This document shows, in pieces, positions 33,191 to 42,156 of a DNA stretch of 64,000 bases. Both the position numbers and the translations under genes were made by a program. How positions within the stretch are numbered: the first letter of the stretch is position 1; each line of letters opens with the position of its first letter. This stretch comes from Phycisphaerales bacterium (GTDB lineage: Bacteria; Planctomycetota; Phycisphaerae; Phycisphaerales; UBA1924). The stretch is from the NCBI GenBank assembly GCA_035627955.1, contig DASPKU010000002.1:180133-244132 (forward strand), written 5' to 3'. The notes beneath the pieces were generated by a model, which did no database searches, was not told the origin of the DNA, and worked only from the letters and a program-made list of their open reading frames with translations.

Positions 33191-33964
33191 ATGCGCATCA
33201 TCGCTGGCGAGTTCCGTTCCAGGCGGTTGCTGACCCCGCCGGATGATTCGATCACACGCCCCATCCCCGACCGGGTGAAGGAGTCGCTGTTCGGCCTTCT
33301 GCGGGGGCACTGCGAGGGGGCGTCGGTGTTCGATGGCTTTGCGGGGACGGGGGCGATCGGGCTGGAGGCCCTGAGCCGCGGGGCCTCGCGGTGCGTGTTC
33401 GTGGAGCAGGACAAGTCCATCGGGCAACTGCTCTCAAAGAACATCGAGACGCTGGGCGTGAAGGATCGGGCGGAGCTGGTGATCGGCGACGCGCTTGGCC
33501 CGGGGGCCCTGGCGCGGGCGCCGCGCCCACTGACGCTGGCGTTCCTCGACCCGCCCTACCCGCTGGTGCAGGAGGCGGTGGGGTTCAAGCGGACGATGGC
33601 GCAGGTGCAGAAGATGGTGGACCTGCTGACCCTGGACGGCTTCGTGGTGCTGCGCACGCCGTGGCCCCTCAAGCACAAGCAGGGCTCGCCCGCGCCCGTG
33701 GCCCCGCCGGTGACCAAGAAAGGCAAGGGCCGCTTCGATCGGCGAGCCTGGGAGCGCGAGGTGCTTGAACCCCGGAGCACTCCCGGGCGGGCGGCCCATG
33801 GTCTGACCGCTCGCGACGAGGCGCTCGAGGAGCTGGCGGAGGCATCGCCGACGGTGGCAAAGGCGTCGTGGATCGACGTGGACCTGCACCTGCCCAACGC
33901 GCAGGGGCCGGAGACCCACGTATACCACAACATGGCGGTGCACCTGTATATGCGGAAGGCCTAG
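33191..33964 (+). CDS. rsmD: 16S rRNA (guanine966-N2)-methyltransferase RsmD
   Basis: 257 residues from ATG 33191 (MRIIAGEFRSRRLLTPP). RsmD motifs: TRPIPDRVKESLFGLL, the SAM loop VFDGFAGTGAIGLEALSRGA, and catalytic DPPY (LAFLDPPYPLV, about residue 120). The enzyme methylates G966 of 16S rRNA during ribosome assembly. It is longer than usual (about 190 residues) because a Lys/Arg/Pro-rich stretch and a helical segment of about 65 residues are inserted after the motif IV region. No coaD, its common partner, is adjacent. Confidence 0.9.
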   Translation: MRIIAGEFRSRRLLTPPDDSITRPIPDRVKESLFGLLRGHCEGASVFDGFAGTGAIGLEALSRGASRCVFVEQDKSIGQLLSKNIETLGVKDRAELVIGDALGPGALARAPRPLTLAFLDPPYPLVQEAVGFKRTMAQVQKMVDLLTLDGFVVLRTPWPLKHKQGSPAPVAPPVTKKGKGRFDRRAWEREVLEPRSTPGRAAHGLTARDEALEELAEASPTVAKASWIDVDLHLPNAQGPETHVYHNMAVHLYMRKA

Positions 33965-33976
33965 GGAAAGCCTGAA

Positions 33977-34018
33977 GTGGCGAAGTGGCAAAGTGGCAAA
34001 GTGGCAAAGTGACGGAGT
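33977..34018. repeat. 8-bp microsatellite GTGGCAAA
   Basis: About five tandem copies of GTGGCAAA, degenerating to GTGACGGA, just 3' of rsmD. Confidence 0.75.
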
Positions 34019-34087
34019 GAGAGGCGCTCTGACCACCTTTCCTCGCGCGACTGAACACATCATGTCAGCGGCTGGGTGAATCGTCGG

Positions 34088-34115
34088 TTGGGGTTATCGC
34101 ACCTCGTGGTACATT
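34088..34115 (+). promoter_or_regulatory. Possible promoter giving a leaderless helicase mRNA
   Basis: TTGGGG (34088-34093) and TACATT (34110-34115) are 16 nt apart. The GTG start at 34122 is six bases after the -10 element, so transcription would begin at about the start codon; there is no ribosome binding site in front of it. Confidence 0.4.
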
Positions 34116-34121
34116 GCCCGC

Positions 34122-37100
34122 GTGGCGGATCAGCTGACCAGGCAACAGCTCGAGGCGGTGCAGCACAGCGGGGGGCCGCTGATCGTGCTGGCGGGCCCTG
34201 GCACGGGCAAGACGCGGACCATCATCGCCCGCGTGGCTCACCTCATCGAGCAGCGCGGCGTGGAGCCCGAGTCGATCGTGGCGCTCACGTTCACGGTGAA
34301 GGCCGCGGGGCAGCTGCGGGAGCGGCTGGCGGGCCAGGTGGGGGCGCTGCTTGCCGACCGCGTGAACGTGTCCACCATCCACGGCTTCGGGCACAAGCTG
34401 GTGCGGCGATTCGGCGACCTGCTGGGACTGCCGCCGGAGCTGGAGCTGATCGACGCGGCCCAGTCGCACCGCCTGCTGAAGGACGTCATCGTCACGCACG
34501 GCCTGTTCGCAGACTCGCGGGCGGAGGGGCTGCGGTCGCTCATTGCGAACCTGGAGCAGGTGTTCGCGGGGATCGCCAATCGCGGGCTATCGCACAAGCA
34601 GTGCACCAAGTTTGTGCACGAGTGGGGCGTGCGGCTGGAGCGGGCGCCGCGCCCGCCCACCGCGGGCGCGTTGACTGAACTCGAGTACGAGGCGCAGCAG
34701 GCGGAGCACGCGTGGTTCGCCGACGCGGTGCTGGCGATGAACTTCTTCGCCGAGGCGCGGTGGAAGCGGGGGTGGGTGACCTTCGACGACTTCCTCACGC
34801 TGCCGCTGCGGCTGCTGCGGGAGCACCAGAGCGCCCTGGCGATCTGCCGCGGCGACTACCGCGCGTTCGTGGTGGACGAGTTCCAGGACTGCAACCCCGC
34901 GCAGATCGAGCTGCTGCGGCTGCTCTCGCCGCCTGAGAGCCGGCCGGACCTGTGCGTCGTGGGCGATGACGACCAGGCGATCTACCGCTTCCGCGGCGCC
35001 GACGAGCAGGCGTTCCGGCGCTTCGAGACCATCTGGCCGGGGCCCAAGGTGGTGCCGCTGACGGAGAACTACCGCAGCCAGCCGGCGATCATCGCGGTCG
35101 GCAACGCGGTGATCGGGCGGGCGCAGTCGCGCTTCCGCCCCGACAAGACGATCGTGTTCCCCGAGAAGAAGGTGGCACTGCCTGCTGACCAGTGCGGCGT
35201 TGAGTGCGTGCGTCTCGAAGAGGAGTTCCAGGACGCGGAGGTGATCGCTGCGATGATCACCGGCGACCGCACCGCCACGGCCCTGGCGGGCCAGACGCGT
35301 GCGTGGAACCGCTACGCGGTGATCGCCCGCGGGCACGGCGATCTGGACCGCGTGGCCGCGGCGCTGCGGCTGGAGGGCGTCCCGTACGAGCGCGTGAAGG
35401 AGCGGTCGATCCTCGATGACGCGGGCGTGGAGGATGTGCTCGCGTGGGTGGAGTGGCTGATCAACCCCGAGGCCTCGTGGGCGGCGCGCCGTGTGCTGGC
35501 CAGGCCGCCGTACGGCGTGCCCGCGGAGGCCGCGCTCTCGTGGGAGCTGGAGTACAAGGGGCAGGCGTCGCAGTGGGGGGCGGGGCGCGAGGGCGTTGAG
35601 GAGCCCGGGCGGTTCGACGAGTGGCTGAAGGTGCGGGCGGTGGAGTACCCGGCCGTGGCGCGGGCGGTTGAGCTCTACCAGCGGCTGATGACAGAGGTGG
35701 GGTCGATGCGCGGCGACGAGGCGGTGTTCCGCGTGATCACCGCGACCGACGCCGCGCACGCGGAGCTGCTGCCGGGGCGGGACCGGGCGGAGCGGGTGGC
35801 GGCGCTGGTAGCACTCATCGGGCTCGCGCGCGACAAGCAGCACCGCTTGGAGCCGCCGGGGGACCTGGCGGAGTTCTGGCGGTACCTCGAGGAGCTGCGT
35901 TCGGCCGCCGGCGCCATCCCCGCGGTCGAGGGCATGTCGTCGGTGTCCGAAACCCCCGCGACGCTGGACGAGGACGAGACCGCCGGCGGCGTGCAGCTGC
36001 TGACGGCGCACTCATCCAAGGGGCTGGAGTTCGACACGGTGTTTGTGCCGCGGGTGAAGGCGCCCTACGGCTTCCCGTGCTTGCGGAGCGACAGCGGGTG
36101 GGAGCCGCCGGAGGGGCTGTTCGACAGCCTCGACCCGCGGACGGAGGCCGAGCGCTGCGCGGATGAGGAGCGGCGGCTGTTCTACGTCGCGTGCACGCGG
36201 GCGGAGCGGCGGCTGGTGCTGCTGAGCAAGCCCAACAAGACGGTCACCAAGACGGTGAACTACTTCGACGAGCTGACGCGGACACCGGGGACGCCGGTGT
36301 CGGTGCACGAGGCACGCCACATCCTGGAAGAGGCCGCGGCCCGGGGCGGGGTGCCGGCGTCGGCGATCGAGGTCGCGGGGCTGGACTTCAAGGGTCGGGC
36401 GGCGGCGCGTCAGGCGGGGGAGCGGGCGCGGCGCGAGGCACGGCTGGCGGCGGCTCGGGCGCTGGAACTGGTGGACCGCGGCGACGTCACGCCCGAGCAG
36501 GTGACGAAGGCGGCGGAGATGCTCAAGGGCGCGGCCGAGCAGATTGCCCTCACGGCCGCGACGCAGGCGGCGGGGCAGGCCCCCGCGTGGCTGCTCAAGC
36601 AGCGCCCGGACCTTCGGCCCATGGGCGAGCGGCTGGCTCGGCTGATGAAGGAGGAGAACGCGGCGGATGTATCGCCCGAGTCGCTGCTGGTGAAGGCGAT
36701 GCCGGCGCCGCTGCACCTCTCGTACACGACGATTTACGAGTACCACAACTGCGCGCGGTGCTGGTACCTGGGGCGGGTGCTGCGGCTGCCGCAGCCGTAC
36801 TCGGACGACGCGAACCTGGGCACCGTGGCGCACGCGGCCCTCAAGACCTTCTACGACCGCTGGGCCAAGGCCGACGCCGAGGGGCTGCCGCGTCCGGGAG
36901 CGGAGCAGCTGGTGACGCTCGCGCGCGAGACGTTCATCGCGACGCTGGGTTCGCGACAGGTGGTGGATAACGAGGCGCTGGAGCAGCTCTCGGCCCAGAT
37001 GCGGCTGCTGATGGCCAACCTGCACCACGATGGGGCGCAGGTGCTGGAGACCGAGCGGTCCATCGACTTCGATTACGAGGTCGACGGCGTCGCCCACCGC

Positions 37101-37460
37101 TTCACGGCCAAGCTCGACCGCATCGACCTGCTGCCCGATGGCGGTGTGCGCGTGATCGACTACAAGACGGGCTACGCGTCGCAGCGGTACCTCGCGCCCA
37201 AGAAGGACGATCTTCAGATGGGCATCTACGCACTCGCCCTGAAGCTGGCCAAGGGTCTGGGGTGGGCCGATGGGGGCGATGTTCGGGGGGTGGCGGAATA
37301 CTGGTGCCTTTCGACCGGCGAGCGGGGAACAATCTCCTTCGCCGAGTTGGACGAGGCGAAGGTGCGGGCGCAGATCGACAAGGCGGCCCGCGGGATGCTG
37401 AAGGGTGAGTTCCCGTGCGGGGATGGGTGCGGGGGGCCGTGCACGCTGTTTGGGAGTTGA
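34122..37460 (+). CDS. UvrD/Rep-type helicase fused to an Fe-S RecB-like nuclease
   Basis: 1112 residues from GTG 34122. Superfamily 1A helicase motifs are complete: QLEAVQHSGGPLIVLAGPGT GKT (Walker A, about 25-31), FVVDEFQDCNPAQ (about 250), GDDDQAIYRFRGA, VPLTENYRSQPAI, QLLTAHSSKGLEFDTVFVPR and RRLFYVACTRAERRLVLL. The last 250 residues are a PD-(D/E)XK nuclease with KLDRIDLLPDGGVRVIDYKTG (about 1010). Cys in CARC (about 876) and in CGDGCGGPC at the end (about 1097) fit the AddB-type 4Fe-4S arrangement. It probably unwinds and trims DNA ends in repair or recombination. No addB/recC-like partner is adjacent. Confidence 0.9.
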   Translation: MADQLTRQQLEAVQHSGGPLIVLAGPGTGKTRTIIARVAHLIEQRGVEPESIVALTFTVKAAGQLRERLAGQVGALLADRVNVSTIHGFGHKLVRRFGDLLGLPPELELIDAAQSHRLLKDVIVTHGLFADSRAEGLRSLIANLEQVFAGIANRGLSHKQCTKFVHEWGVRLERAPRPPTAGALTELEYEAQQAEHAWFADAVLAMNFFAEARWKRGWVTFDDFLTLPLRLLREHQSALAICRGDYRAFVVDEFQDCNPAQIELLRLLSPPESRPDLCVVGDDDQAIYRFRGADEQAFRRFETIWPGPKVVPLTENYRSQPAIIAVGNAVIGRAQSRFRPDKTIVFPEKKVALPADQCGVECVRLEEEFQDAEVIAAMITGDRTATALAGQTRAWNRYAVIARGHGDLDRVAAALRLEGVPYERVKERSILDDAGVEDVLAWVEWLINPEASWAARRVLARPPYGVPAEAALSWELEYKGQASQWGAGREGVEEPGRFDEWLKVRAVEYPAVARAVELYQRLMTEVGSMRGDEAVFRVITATDAAHAELLPGRDRAERVAALVALIGLARDKQHRLEPPGDLAEFWRYLEELRSAAGAIPAVEGMSSVSETPATLDEDETAGGVQLLTAHSSKGLEFDTVFVPRVKAPYGFPCLRSDSGWEPPEGLFDSLDPRTEAERCADEERRLFYVACTRAERRLVLLSKPNKTVTKTVNYFDELTRTPGTPVSVHEARHILEEAAARGGVPASAIEVAGLDFKGRAAARQAGERARREARLAAARALELVDRGDVTPEQVTKAAEMLKGAAEQIALTAATQAAGQAPAWLLKQRPDLRPMGERLARLMKEENAADVSPESLLVKAMPAPLHLSYTTIYEYHNCARCWYLGRVLRLPQPYSDDANLGTVAHAALKTFYDRWAKADAEGLPRPGAEQLVTLARETFIATLGSRQVVDNEALEQLSAQMRLLMANLHHDGAQVLETERSIDFDYEVDGVAHRFTAKLDRIDLLPDGGVRVIDYKTGYASQRYLAPKKDDLQMGIYALALKLAKGLGWADGGDVRGVAEYWCLSTGERGTISFAELDEAKVRAQIDKAARGMLKGEFPCGDGCGGPCTLFGS

Positions 37461-37547
37461 TGGCCCGCGAGCCGTCGCATGAGTGATGATGTGAGTGGTT
37501 GACAGTGTTGGTTGACGCGTGCATTGCGCACGCGAAGGAGAATGTGG

Positions 37548-40439
37548 ATGTACACGTACGCCCCCGTGCCCGCGATCGTGGTGTCGCTGGCGGCCTTTAC
37601 CTCTGCCTTTGCGCAGGAGCTGCCCACCGACCCGCGGCTGGTCACGGGCAAGCTCGAGAATGGCCTGACCTACATCATCCGCCCGCACGACGTGCCCAAG
37701 GGTCGGGTCGAGCTTCAGATCCACTTCGCGACCGGCTCGATGAACGAGACAGACCGGCAGCGCGGCATTGCCCACTTCGTCGAGCACATGGCGTTCAATG
37801 GGTCCAAGAACTTCGAGCCCGGCTCGCTGGTGCCGCTGTTCCAGTCGATGGGCCTGCAGTTCGGGCGCGACCAGAACGCGTACACCAACATGACCGAGAC
37901 GGTGTACCAGCTGTCGATGCCGGAGAACAACCCGGAGCTGATCGCCAAGGGCCTGCTGTTCTTCTCGGATGTGACCGGGCGGCTGAGCATGCTGCCGGAG
38001 GAGATCGAGAACGAGCGGAAGATCATCCTGGAGGAGCGCACCAGCCGCCTGGGCGGCATGCAGCGCGTGCGCGATTACGTGATGGACCGCATCGTGCCCG
38101 GTTCGCTCATCGGCAAGCGGCTGACCATCGGCACGGCCGAGACGATCAAGAGCGTCAACCAGCAGGACTTCAAGGACTACTGGGGCACGTACTACGGCGC
38201 GGGGAACGCGACGCTGGTGGTGGTGGGTGACGTGAAGCCCGACGAGATCAAGCCGATGATCGAGAAGGCTTTCGGCGACCTGCCCAAGACCGGCAAGCCC
38301 GCGCGCCAGGACATGAAGGTCAAGCCCGCGGACAAGCCGTACGCGATCGTGGCGAGCGACAAGGAGATCACCTCTGGCAGCGTGAGCATCTCGCGCGTGG
38401 ACCTGCCGAAGAAGGCGCCGCGCACCGTCGCCGAGTACCGCGCGGACCTGGTGGAGGCGATGGCCGCGTCGTGCTTCAACTCGCGGATGACCGACAAGGT
38501 GTCGCGTGGGGGGACGAGCTACCTGCGGCTGAGCGCCTCCATGAGCGATCAGGCCCACATGCTGCGGGAGTGCGGGGTGGACGCCACCTGCGAGCCGGCG
38601 AAGTGGAAGGGGGCCCTGAGCGACGCGGCATTGGAGCTGCAGCGGGCCCGCAAGTTCGGCTTCACCGAGCGCGAGCTGGCGAATGTCAAGAAGCGGATGA
38701 TGAGCAGCGCTGAGCGGGCCGTGCAGACCGAGAGCACGACGCCCTCGCGGGGCGTGATCCAGGGGATTATCAGTGACATCGGGCGAGAGGGCGTGACGAT
38801 GTCGGCCGAGCAGGAGCTGAACCTGCTGAAGGAGATCCTGCCGAGCATCACGCTGGCGGAGGTCTCGTCGCACTTCGCGAAGGAGATGGAGCCCAGGAAC
38901 GCCGCGTTCGTGGTGACGCTGCCTGCGTCGGCCGATGTGCCCACGGAGGAGCAGGTGCTGGCCCTGGGCCTCAAGGCCCTGACGGTGGAGCCCACGCCGG
39001 AGAAGGAGATCGCGCGGGCGGAGAAGCTGATCGACAAGCTGCCCGAGGGCGGGAAGGTGGCCGAGAGCGCCGTGCACGAGGGCGCAGGCGTGTGGAACGC
39101 CTGGCTGAGCAACGGCGTGCGCGTGCACCACAAGTTCATGGATGAGCGCAAGGACTCGGTGACGATCTCGATCTCGCTCTACGGCGGCGAGCTGCTGGAG
39201 ACGGCGGAGAACCGCGGCATCACCAACGCCGCGGCGGTGGCGTTCAACTCTCCGGCCACTGGCAAGCTGACCTCGTCGGACATTCGCGAGCTGATGACCG
39301 GGAAGAAGGTCATCGTGGGCGGCGGCGGCGGGGGCGGCGGTCGTCGAGGTGGGGGCGGGAGCCTGACCGAGGGCGTGAAGCTCATTGTTTCCGGCAGCCC
39401 CGAGGACCTGGAGAGCGGCATGCAGCTCGCGTACCTGATGCTGACGGACCCCAAGGTGGAGGAGGCGGCCTTCAGCCGCTGGAAGACGCAGACGATCCAG
39501 GGCATCGAGGCTTCCAACAAGAACCCCGCGTCGTTCGCAGCCCGGGTGCGGGCGCGGACGGTGTACCCCGAAAGCGAGGTGCGCCTCCAGCCCGAGACTG
39601 TCGAGCAGATCCAGCGGATCGATCTGCCCGCGGCCCAAGCGTGGCTGAAGAAGCTGGTCACGACTTCACCGATCGAGGTGACGATTGTCGGTGATCTGAG
39701 CCGCGAGCGGGCGGAGGAACTGGTGGCCAAGTACCTTGGCTCGCTGCCTAAGCGGGAGCGGGTGAGCCCGAGCCTGTACGCCAAGGAGCGGAAGATCGAG
39801 CGGCCCAAGGGCGAGCGCAAGACTCAGGCGACGGTCGCGAGCGAGACCGAGCAGGCGTACGTGATGTGCGGGTTCTACGGGCCCAACCTGACGGACGTGG
39901 AGGACGTGCGGGCGCTGGCGCTCGCGTCGCGGATCCTCTCGACACGCATGGTGAAGGAGATCCGCGAGAAGGAGCAGCTGGTGTACGGCATCGGCACGTC
40001 GGCGAGCCCCGCGAGCACCATCCCGGGCTTCGGGCTGGTGCAGGCCGGCGCCACGACCGACCCTGAGAAGGTGGATGCGCTGGTGGCGAAGGTTAACGCG
40101 ATGTTCGCGGAGTTTGCAAAGGAAGGCCCGACCGACGAGGAGATGACCGTCGCCAAGAACCAGATCGCCAAGACTTACGAGGACCAGGTGATCCAGCCGC
40201 AGTACTGGCAGGGGCGGCTGGACCAGATCGACTTCAAGGGCGTGAAGATCGACGACGTGCTGACCGAGGCCGCGGCGATCGAGGCGCTCACGAACGAGCA
40301 GGTGAAGGCGGCGTTCGCGAAGTACTACAAGCCCGACGCGGCGGTGGTCGTCACCGTGAAGCCCGAGGGCGGGGCGAAGAAGGACGGCGGGAAGAAGGAC
40401 GAGAAGACGCCGGTCTCGGCGGCGCCTGCCAAGAACTGA
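37548..40439 (+). CDS. Secreted M16 zinc metallopeptidase (PqqL/insulinase-like)
   Basis: 963 residues from ATG 37548, seven bases after AAGGAG; an ATG at 37542 lies too close to the ribosome site. The signal peptide is MYTYAPVPAIVVSLAAFTSA with a FAQ cleavage site. The inverted zinc motif HFVEH (76-80) is intact in the first M16 domain, with the distal Glu region PEEIENERKIILEE about 75 residues on. A second, inactive M16 half follows, interrupted by a Gly-rich run (VIVGGGGGGGGRRGGGG, about residue 600). It should degrade peptides in the periplasm or outside. A strong terminator follows. Confidence 0.92.
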   Translation: MYTYAPVPAIVVSLAAFTSAFAQELPTDPRLVTGKLENGLTYIIRPHDVPKGRVELQIHFATGSMNETDRQRGIAHFVEHMAFNGSKNFEPGSLVPLFQSMGLQFGRDQNAYTNMTETVYQLSMPENNPELIAKGLLFFSDVTGRLSMLPEEIENERKIILEERTSRLGGMQRVRDYVMDRIVPGSLIGKRLTIGTAETIKSVNQQDFKDYWGTYYGAGNATLVVVGDVKPDEIKPMIEKAFGDLPKTGKPARQDMKVKPADKPYAIVASDKEITSGSVSISRVDLPKKAPRTVAEYRADLVEAMAASCFNSRMTDKVSRGGTSYLRLSASMSDQAHMLRECGVDATCEPAKWKGALSDAALELQRARKFGFTERELANVKKRMMSSAERAVQTESTTPSRGVIQGIISDIGREGVTMSAEQELNLLKEILPSITLAEVSSHFAKEMEPRNAAFVVTLPASADVPTEEQVLALGLKALTVEPTPEKEIARAEKLIDKLPEGGKVAESAVHEGAGVWNAWLSNGVRVHHKFMDERKDSVTISISLYGGELLETAENRGITNAAAVAFNSPATGKLTSSDIRELMTGKKVIVGGGGGGGGRRGGGGSLTEGVKLIVSGSPEDLESGMQLAYLMLTDPKVEEAAFSRWKTQTIQGIEASNKNPASFAARVRARTVYPESEVRLQPETVEQIQRIDLPAAQAWLKKLVTTSPIEVTIVGDLSRERAEELVAKYLGSLPKRERVSPSLYAKERKIERPKGERKTQATVASETEQAYVMCGFYGPNLTDVEDVRALALASRILSTRMVKEIREKEQLVYGIGTSASPASTIPGFGLVQAGATTDPEKVDALVAKVNAMFAEFAKEGPTDEEMTVAKNQIAKTYEDQVIQPQYWQGRLDQIDFKGVKIDDVLTEAAAIEALTNEQVKAAFAKYYKPDAAVVVTVKPEGGAKKDGGKKDEKTPVSAAPAKN

Positions 40440-40458
40440 TCAGGATGAATGAGCGTCC

Positions 40459-40490
40459 AAGGGCCCGGGGCAGCTCCCGGGCCCTTTTGC
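40459..40490 (+). terminator. Rho-independent terminator of the M16 peptidase gene
   Basis: An 11-bp stem AAGGGCCCGGG / CCCGGGCCCTT (40459-40469, 40476-40486) runs into TTTTGCTT, 20 nt after the stop. Confidence 0.85.
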
Positions 40491-40491
40491 T

Positions 40492-40553
40492 TGGGTAGCC
40501 CCTCTCTCCGAGACGGGAGGATGAACACCCGTCTCGGAAAGACGGGGTACCCA
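40492..40553. repeat. GGGTACCCC palindromic element, intergenic copy
   Basis: Outer arms TGGGTAGCCCC and GGGGTACCCA enclose inner arms TCCGAGACGGG and CCCGTCTCGGA around AGGATGAACA. The same nested plan, with other inner-stem bases, is found inside a coding region at 48486-48582. Confidence 0.65.
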
Positions 40554-40599
40554 TCAGAAGCGGTAACGCACGCCTCGCCGATCCCAATAAACTGACGGG

Positions 40600-41118
40600 A
40601 TGGACCAGCGGCGGGAATCCCGTGGGCTTTCGTGGGCCGGCGCATTCGCGCTGGCGGCGCTGATCCTCTACCCCCTGGCGGTCTCGCTGCCGGTGATGCA
40701 GCTGCGCAAGCTGGGGCATGTGCGCGACGTGACGGTGTGGTCGGGGGCGGTGGAACTGCTGGGCAGCGGGCACACGGCCGTAGGTGTGCTGGTGTTCCTG
40801 TGCTCGATCGTGATCCCGCTGATGAAGCTGCTGGGCATCTTCCTGCTGGGCTTTGAGTCGCCCTGGCGCGGGCGCGGGCACCAGCGGCTGCGCACGCACC
40901 GCGTGATCGACTGGGTCGGGCGGTGGGGCATGCTGGATGTGCTGCTGGTGGCGGTGCTGGTCGCGGCCATCAAGCTGGGCAGCTGGGCGGACATCTCGCC
41001 GGGGCCCGGCGTGATCGCGTTCGCCAGCGTGGTGGTGCTGAGCCTGCTGGCCTCGGCCGTGTTTGATGTTCCCCGGGCGCAGGCGACCGTCGCGCGCGGG
41101 CTGGAGGGCGGGGCATGA
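40600..41118 (+). CDS. PqiA-like membrane protein
   Basis: 172 residues with four hydrophobic helices. The single PqiA domain shows LILYPLAVSLPVMQLRKLGH, TVWSGAVELLGSGHTAVGVL, VFLCSIVIPLMKLLGIF and WVGRWGMLDVLLVAVLVAAI. The zinc-ribbon Cys pairs of classic PqiA are absent, as in one-domain versions. Its stop overlaps the ATG of the MCE gene (ATGA, 41115-41118). Together they resemble the pqiAB lipid-transport pair of Gram-negative bacteria. Confidence 0.9.
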   Translation: MDQRRESRGLSWAGAFALAALILYPLAVSLPVMQLRKLGHVRDVTVWSGAVELLGSGHTAVGVLVFLCSIVIPLMKLLGIFLLGFESPWRGRGHQRLRTHRVIDWVGRWGMLDVLLVAVLVAAIKLGSWADISPGPGVIAFASVVVLSLLASAVFDVPRAQATVARGLEGGA

Positions 41119-42044
41119 AGACGGAGTCCTCGGCGACGGTGGTGGTAGCGGCGCCCGCGCCATCGCAGGTGGCGCTCGCGCGGTCGGCTGAGGCGGGTGC
41201 GTGCGAGGCGAAGCCGGTCTCTCGCGGCGGGTGGCGGTGGCTGCCGTGGGTGGTGCCGCTGGTGGCGGTGGTCGCCGCGGGGCTGCTGGCGTGGCAGGTG
41301 ATGGCGGGGCGTGGGCCGCTGATCGCGATCGACTTCGATCGCGGCGAGGGGCTGGCGGCGGGCGACCCGGTGACATTCCGCGGCGTGCGCGTCGGTGAAG
41401 TCCGAGCGGTCACGCTCTCGCCCGACCTGACGAAGGTGCGAGTCGAGGCCCGCCTGCGGAAGGACGCGGCGGGGCTGGCGGTGGAGGGCAGCCAGTTCTG
41501 GGTGGTGCGGCCTGAGATTTCTGCCGCGCGGGTAAGCGGGCTGGATGCCCTGCTGGGGCCGCGGTACGTGGAGTGCCTGCCGGGCCAGGGCGCGCGGGCG
41601 ACGCGGTTCACGGGCCTGGCGAGCCCGCCGGCCCGCACCATCGCGACCGACGGTGCGCTGCTGGTGGTGGTAGAGACCTCCGACCGTGCGTCGCTCTCGG
41701 TGGACTCGCCCGTGACCTACCGCGGCGTGCGTGTGGGTGCGGTGAAGTCGATGGCGCTCTCGGCCAACGCCCGCGTGGTGGAGGTGACACTGGCGATCGA
41801 GCCCGCGTACCGGCACCTGGTGCGGGTGAACTCGCGGTTCTGGAACGCCGGCGGGTTCAGTGTGGACTGGGGGCTGAAGGGGCCATCACTGCGCATGCCG
41901 ACGATCGAGGCGGCCATCGGCGGCGGCGTGGCTTTCGCAACCCCGACGAAGGCCGGCGAGCCGGTCGTCGGCGGTGAGCGGTTCGTGCTGGCGCGAGAGG
42001 CGGAGAAGGAGTGGCTGGAGTGGGCGCCGGTGCTAGAGAGGTAA
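41115..42044 (+). CDS. MCE/MlaD-domain protein, PqiB-like
   Basis: 309 residues: a cytoplasmic N-terminal region, a membrane helix (WVVPLVAVVAAGLLAWQVM, about 52-72) and two MCE domains in the periplasm. Each has the family's GxxVxYRGVxVGxV pattern: AGDPVTFRGVRVGEVRAVTL and DSPVTYRGVRVGAVKSMALS. MCE proteins form hexameric tunnels or rings that carry lipids between the inner and outer membranes. It is shorter than E. coli PqiB (three MCE domains). Translation is probably coupled to pqiA. Outer-membrane partner PqiC is not in the window. Confidence 0.9.
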   Translation: MKTESSATVVVAAPAPSQVALARSAEAGACEAKPVSRGGWRWLPWVVPLVAVVAAGLLAWQVMAGRGPLIAIDFDRGEGLAAGDPVTFRGVRVGEVRAVTLSPDLTKVRVEARLRKDAAGLAVEGSQFWVVRPEISAARVSGLDALLGPRYVECLPGQGARATRFTGLASPPARTIATDGALLVVVETSDRASLSVDSPVTYRGVRVGAVKSMALSANARVVEVTLAIEPAYRHLVRVNSRFWNAGGFSVDWGLKGPSLRMPTIEAAIGGGVAFATPTKAGEPVVGGERFVLAREAEKEWLEWAPVLER

Positions 42045-42151
42045 GAACCGCGACCGTAAGGGAGCGGTGGCAAACCCTGCACTCGACTAGGCAAGCGAGA
42101 AGAAACATGGCCGCGCAGCGCGGCCATATCGCTCCCTGACGGTCGCGGTTC
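42045..42151. repeat. GAACCGCGACCGT palindromic repeat between convergent genes
   Basis: Two 22-bp arms, 42045-42066 (GAACCGCGACCGTAAGGGAG...) and 42130-42151 (its complement with one mismatch), flank an inner palindrome ATGGCCGCGC-A-GCGCGGCCAT (42107-42127). It could serve as a two-way terminator for the MCE and atpG genes. Confidence 0.7.
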
Positions 42152-42156
42152 CTACC

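Noticed and set aside
36012..39638. Very long open frame on the minus strand (about 1200 codons) opposite the helicase and M16 peptidase genes
   Set aside because: It is rich in His/Arg/Pro/Leu without any domain, and is explained by strong GC bias at third positions of the real plus-strand genes.
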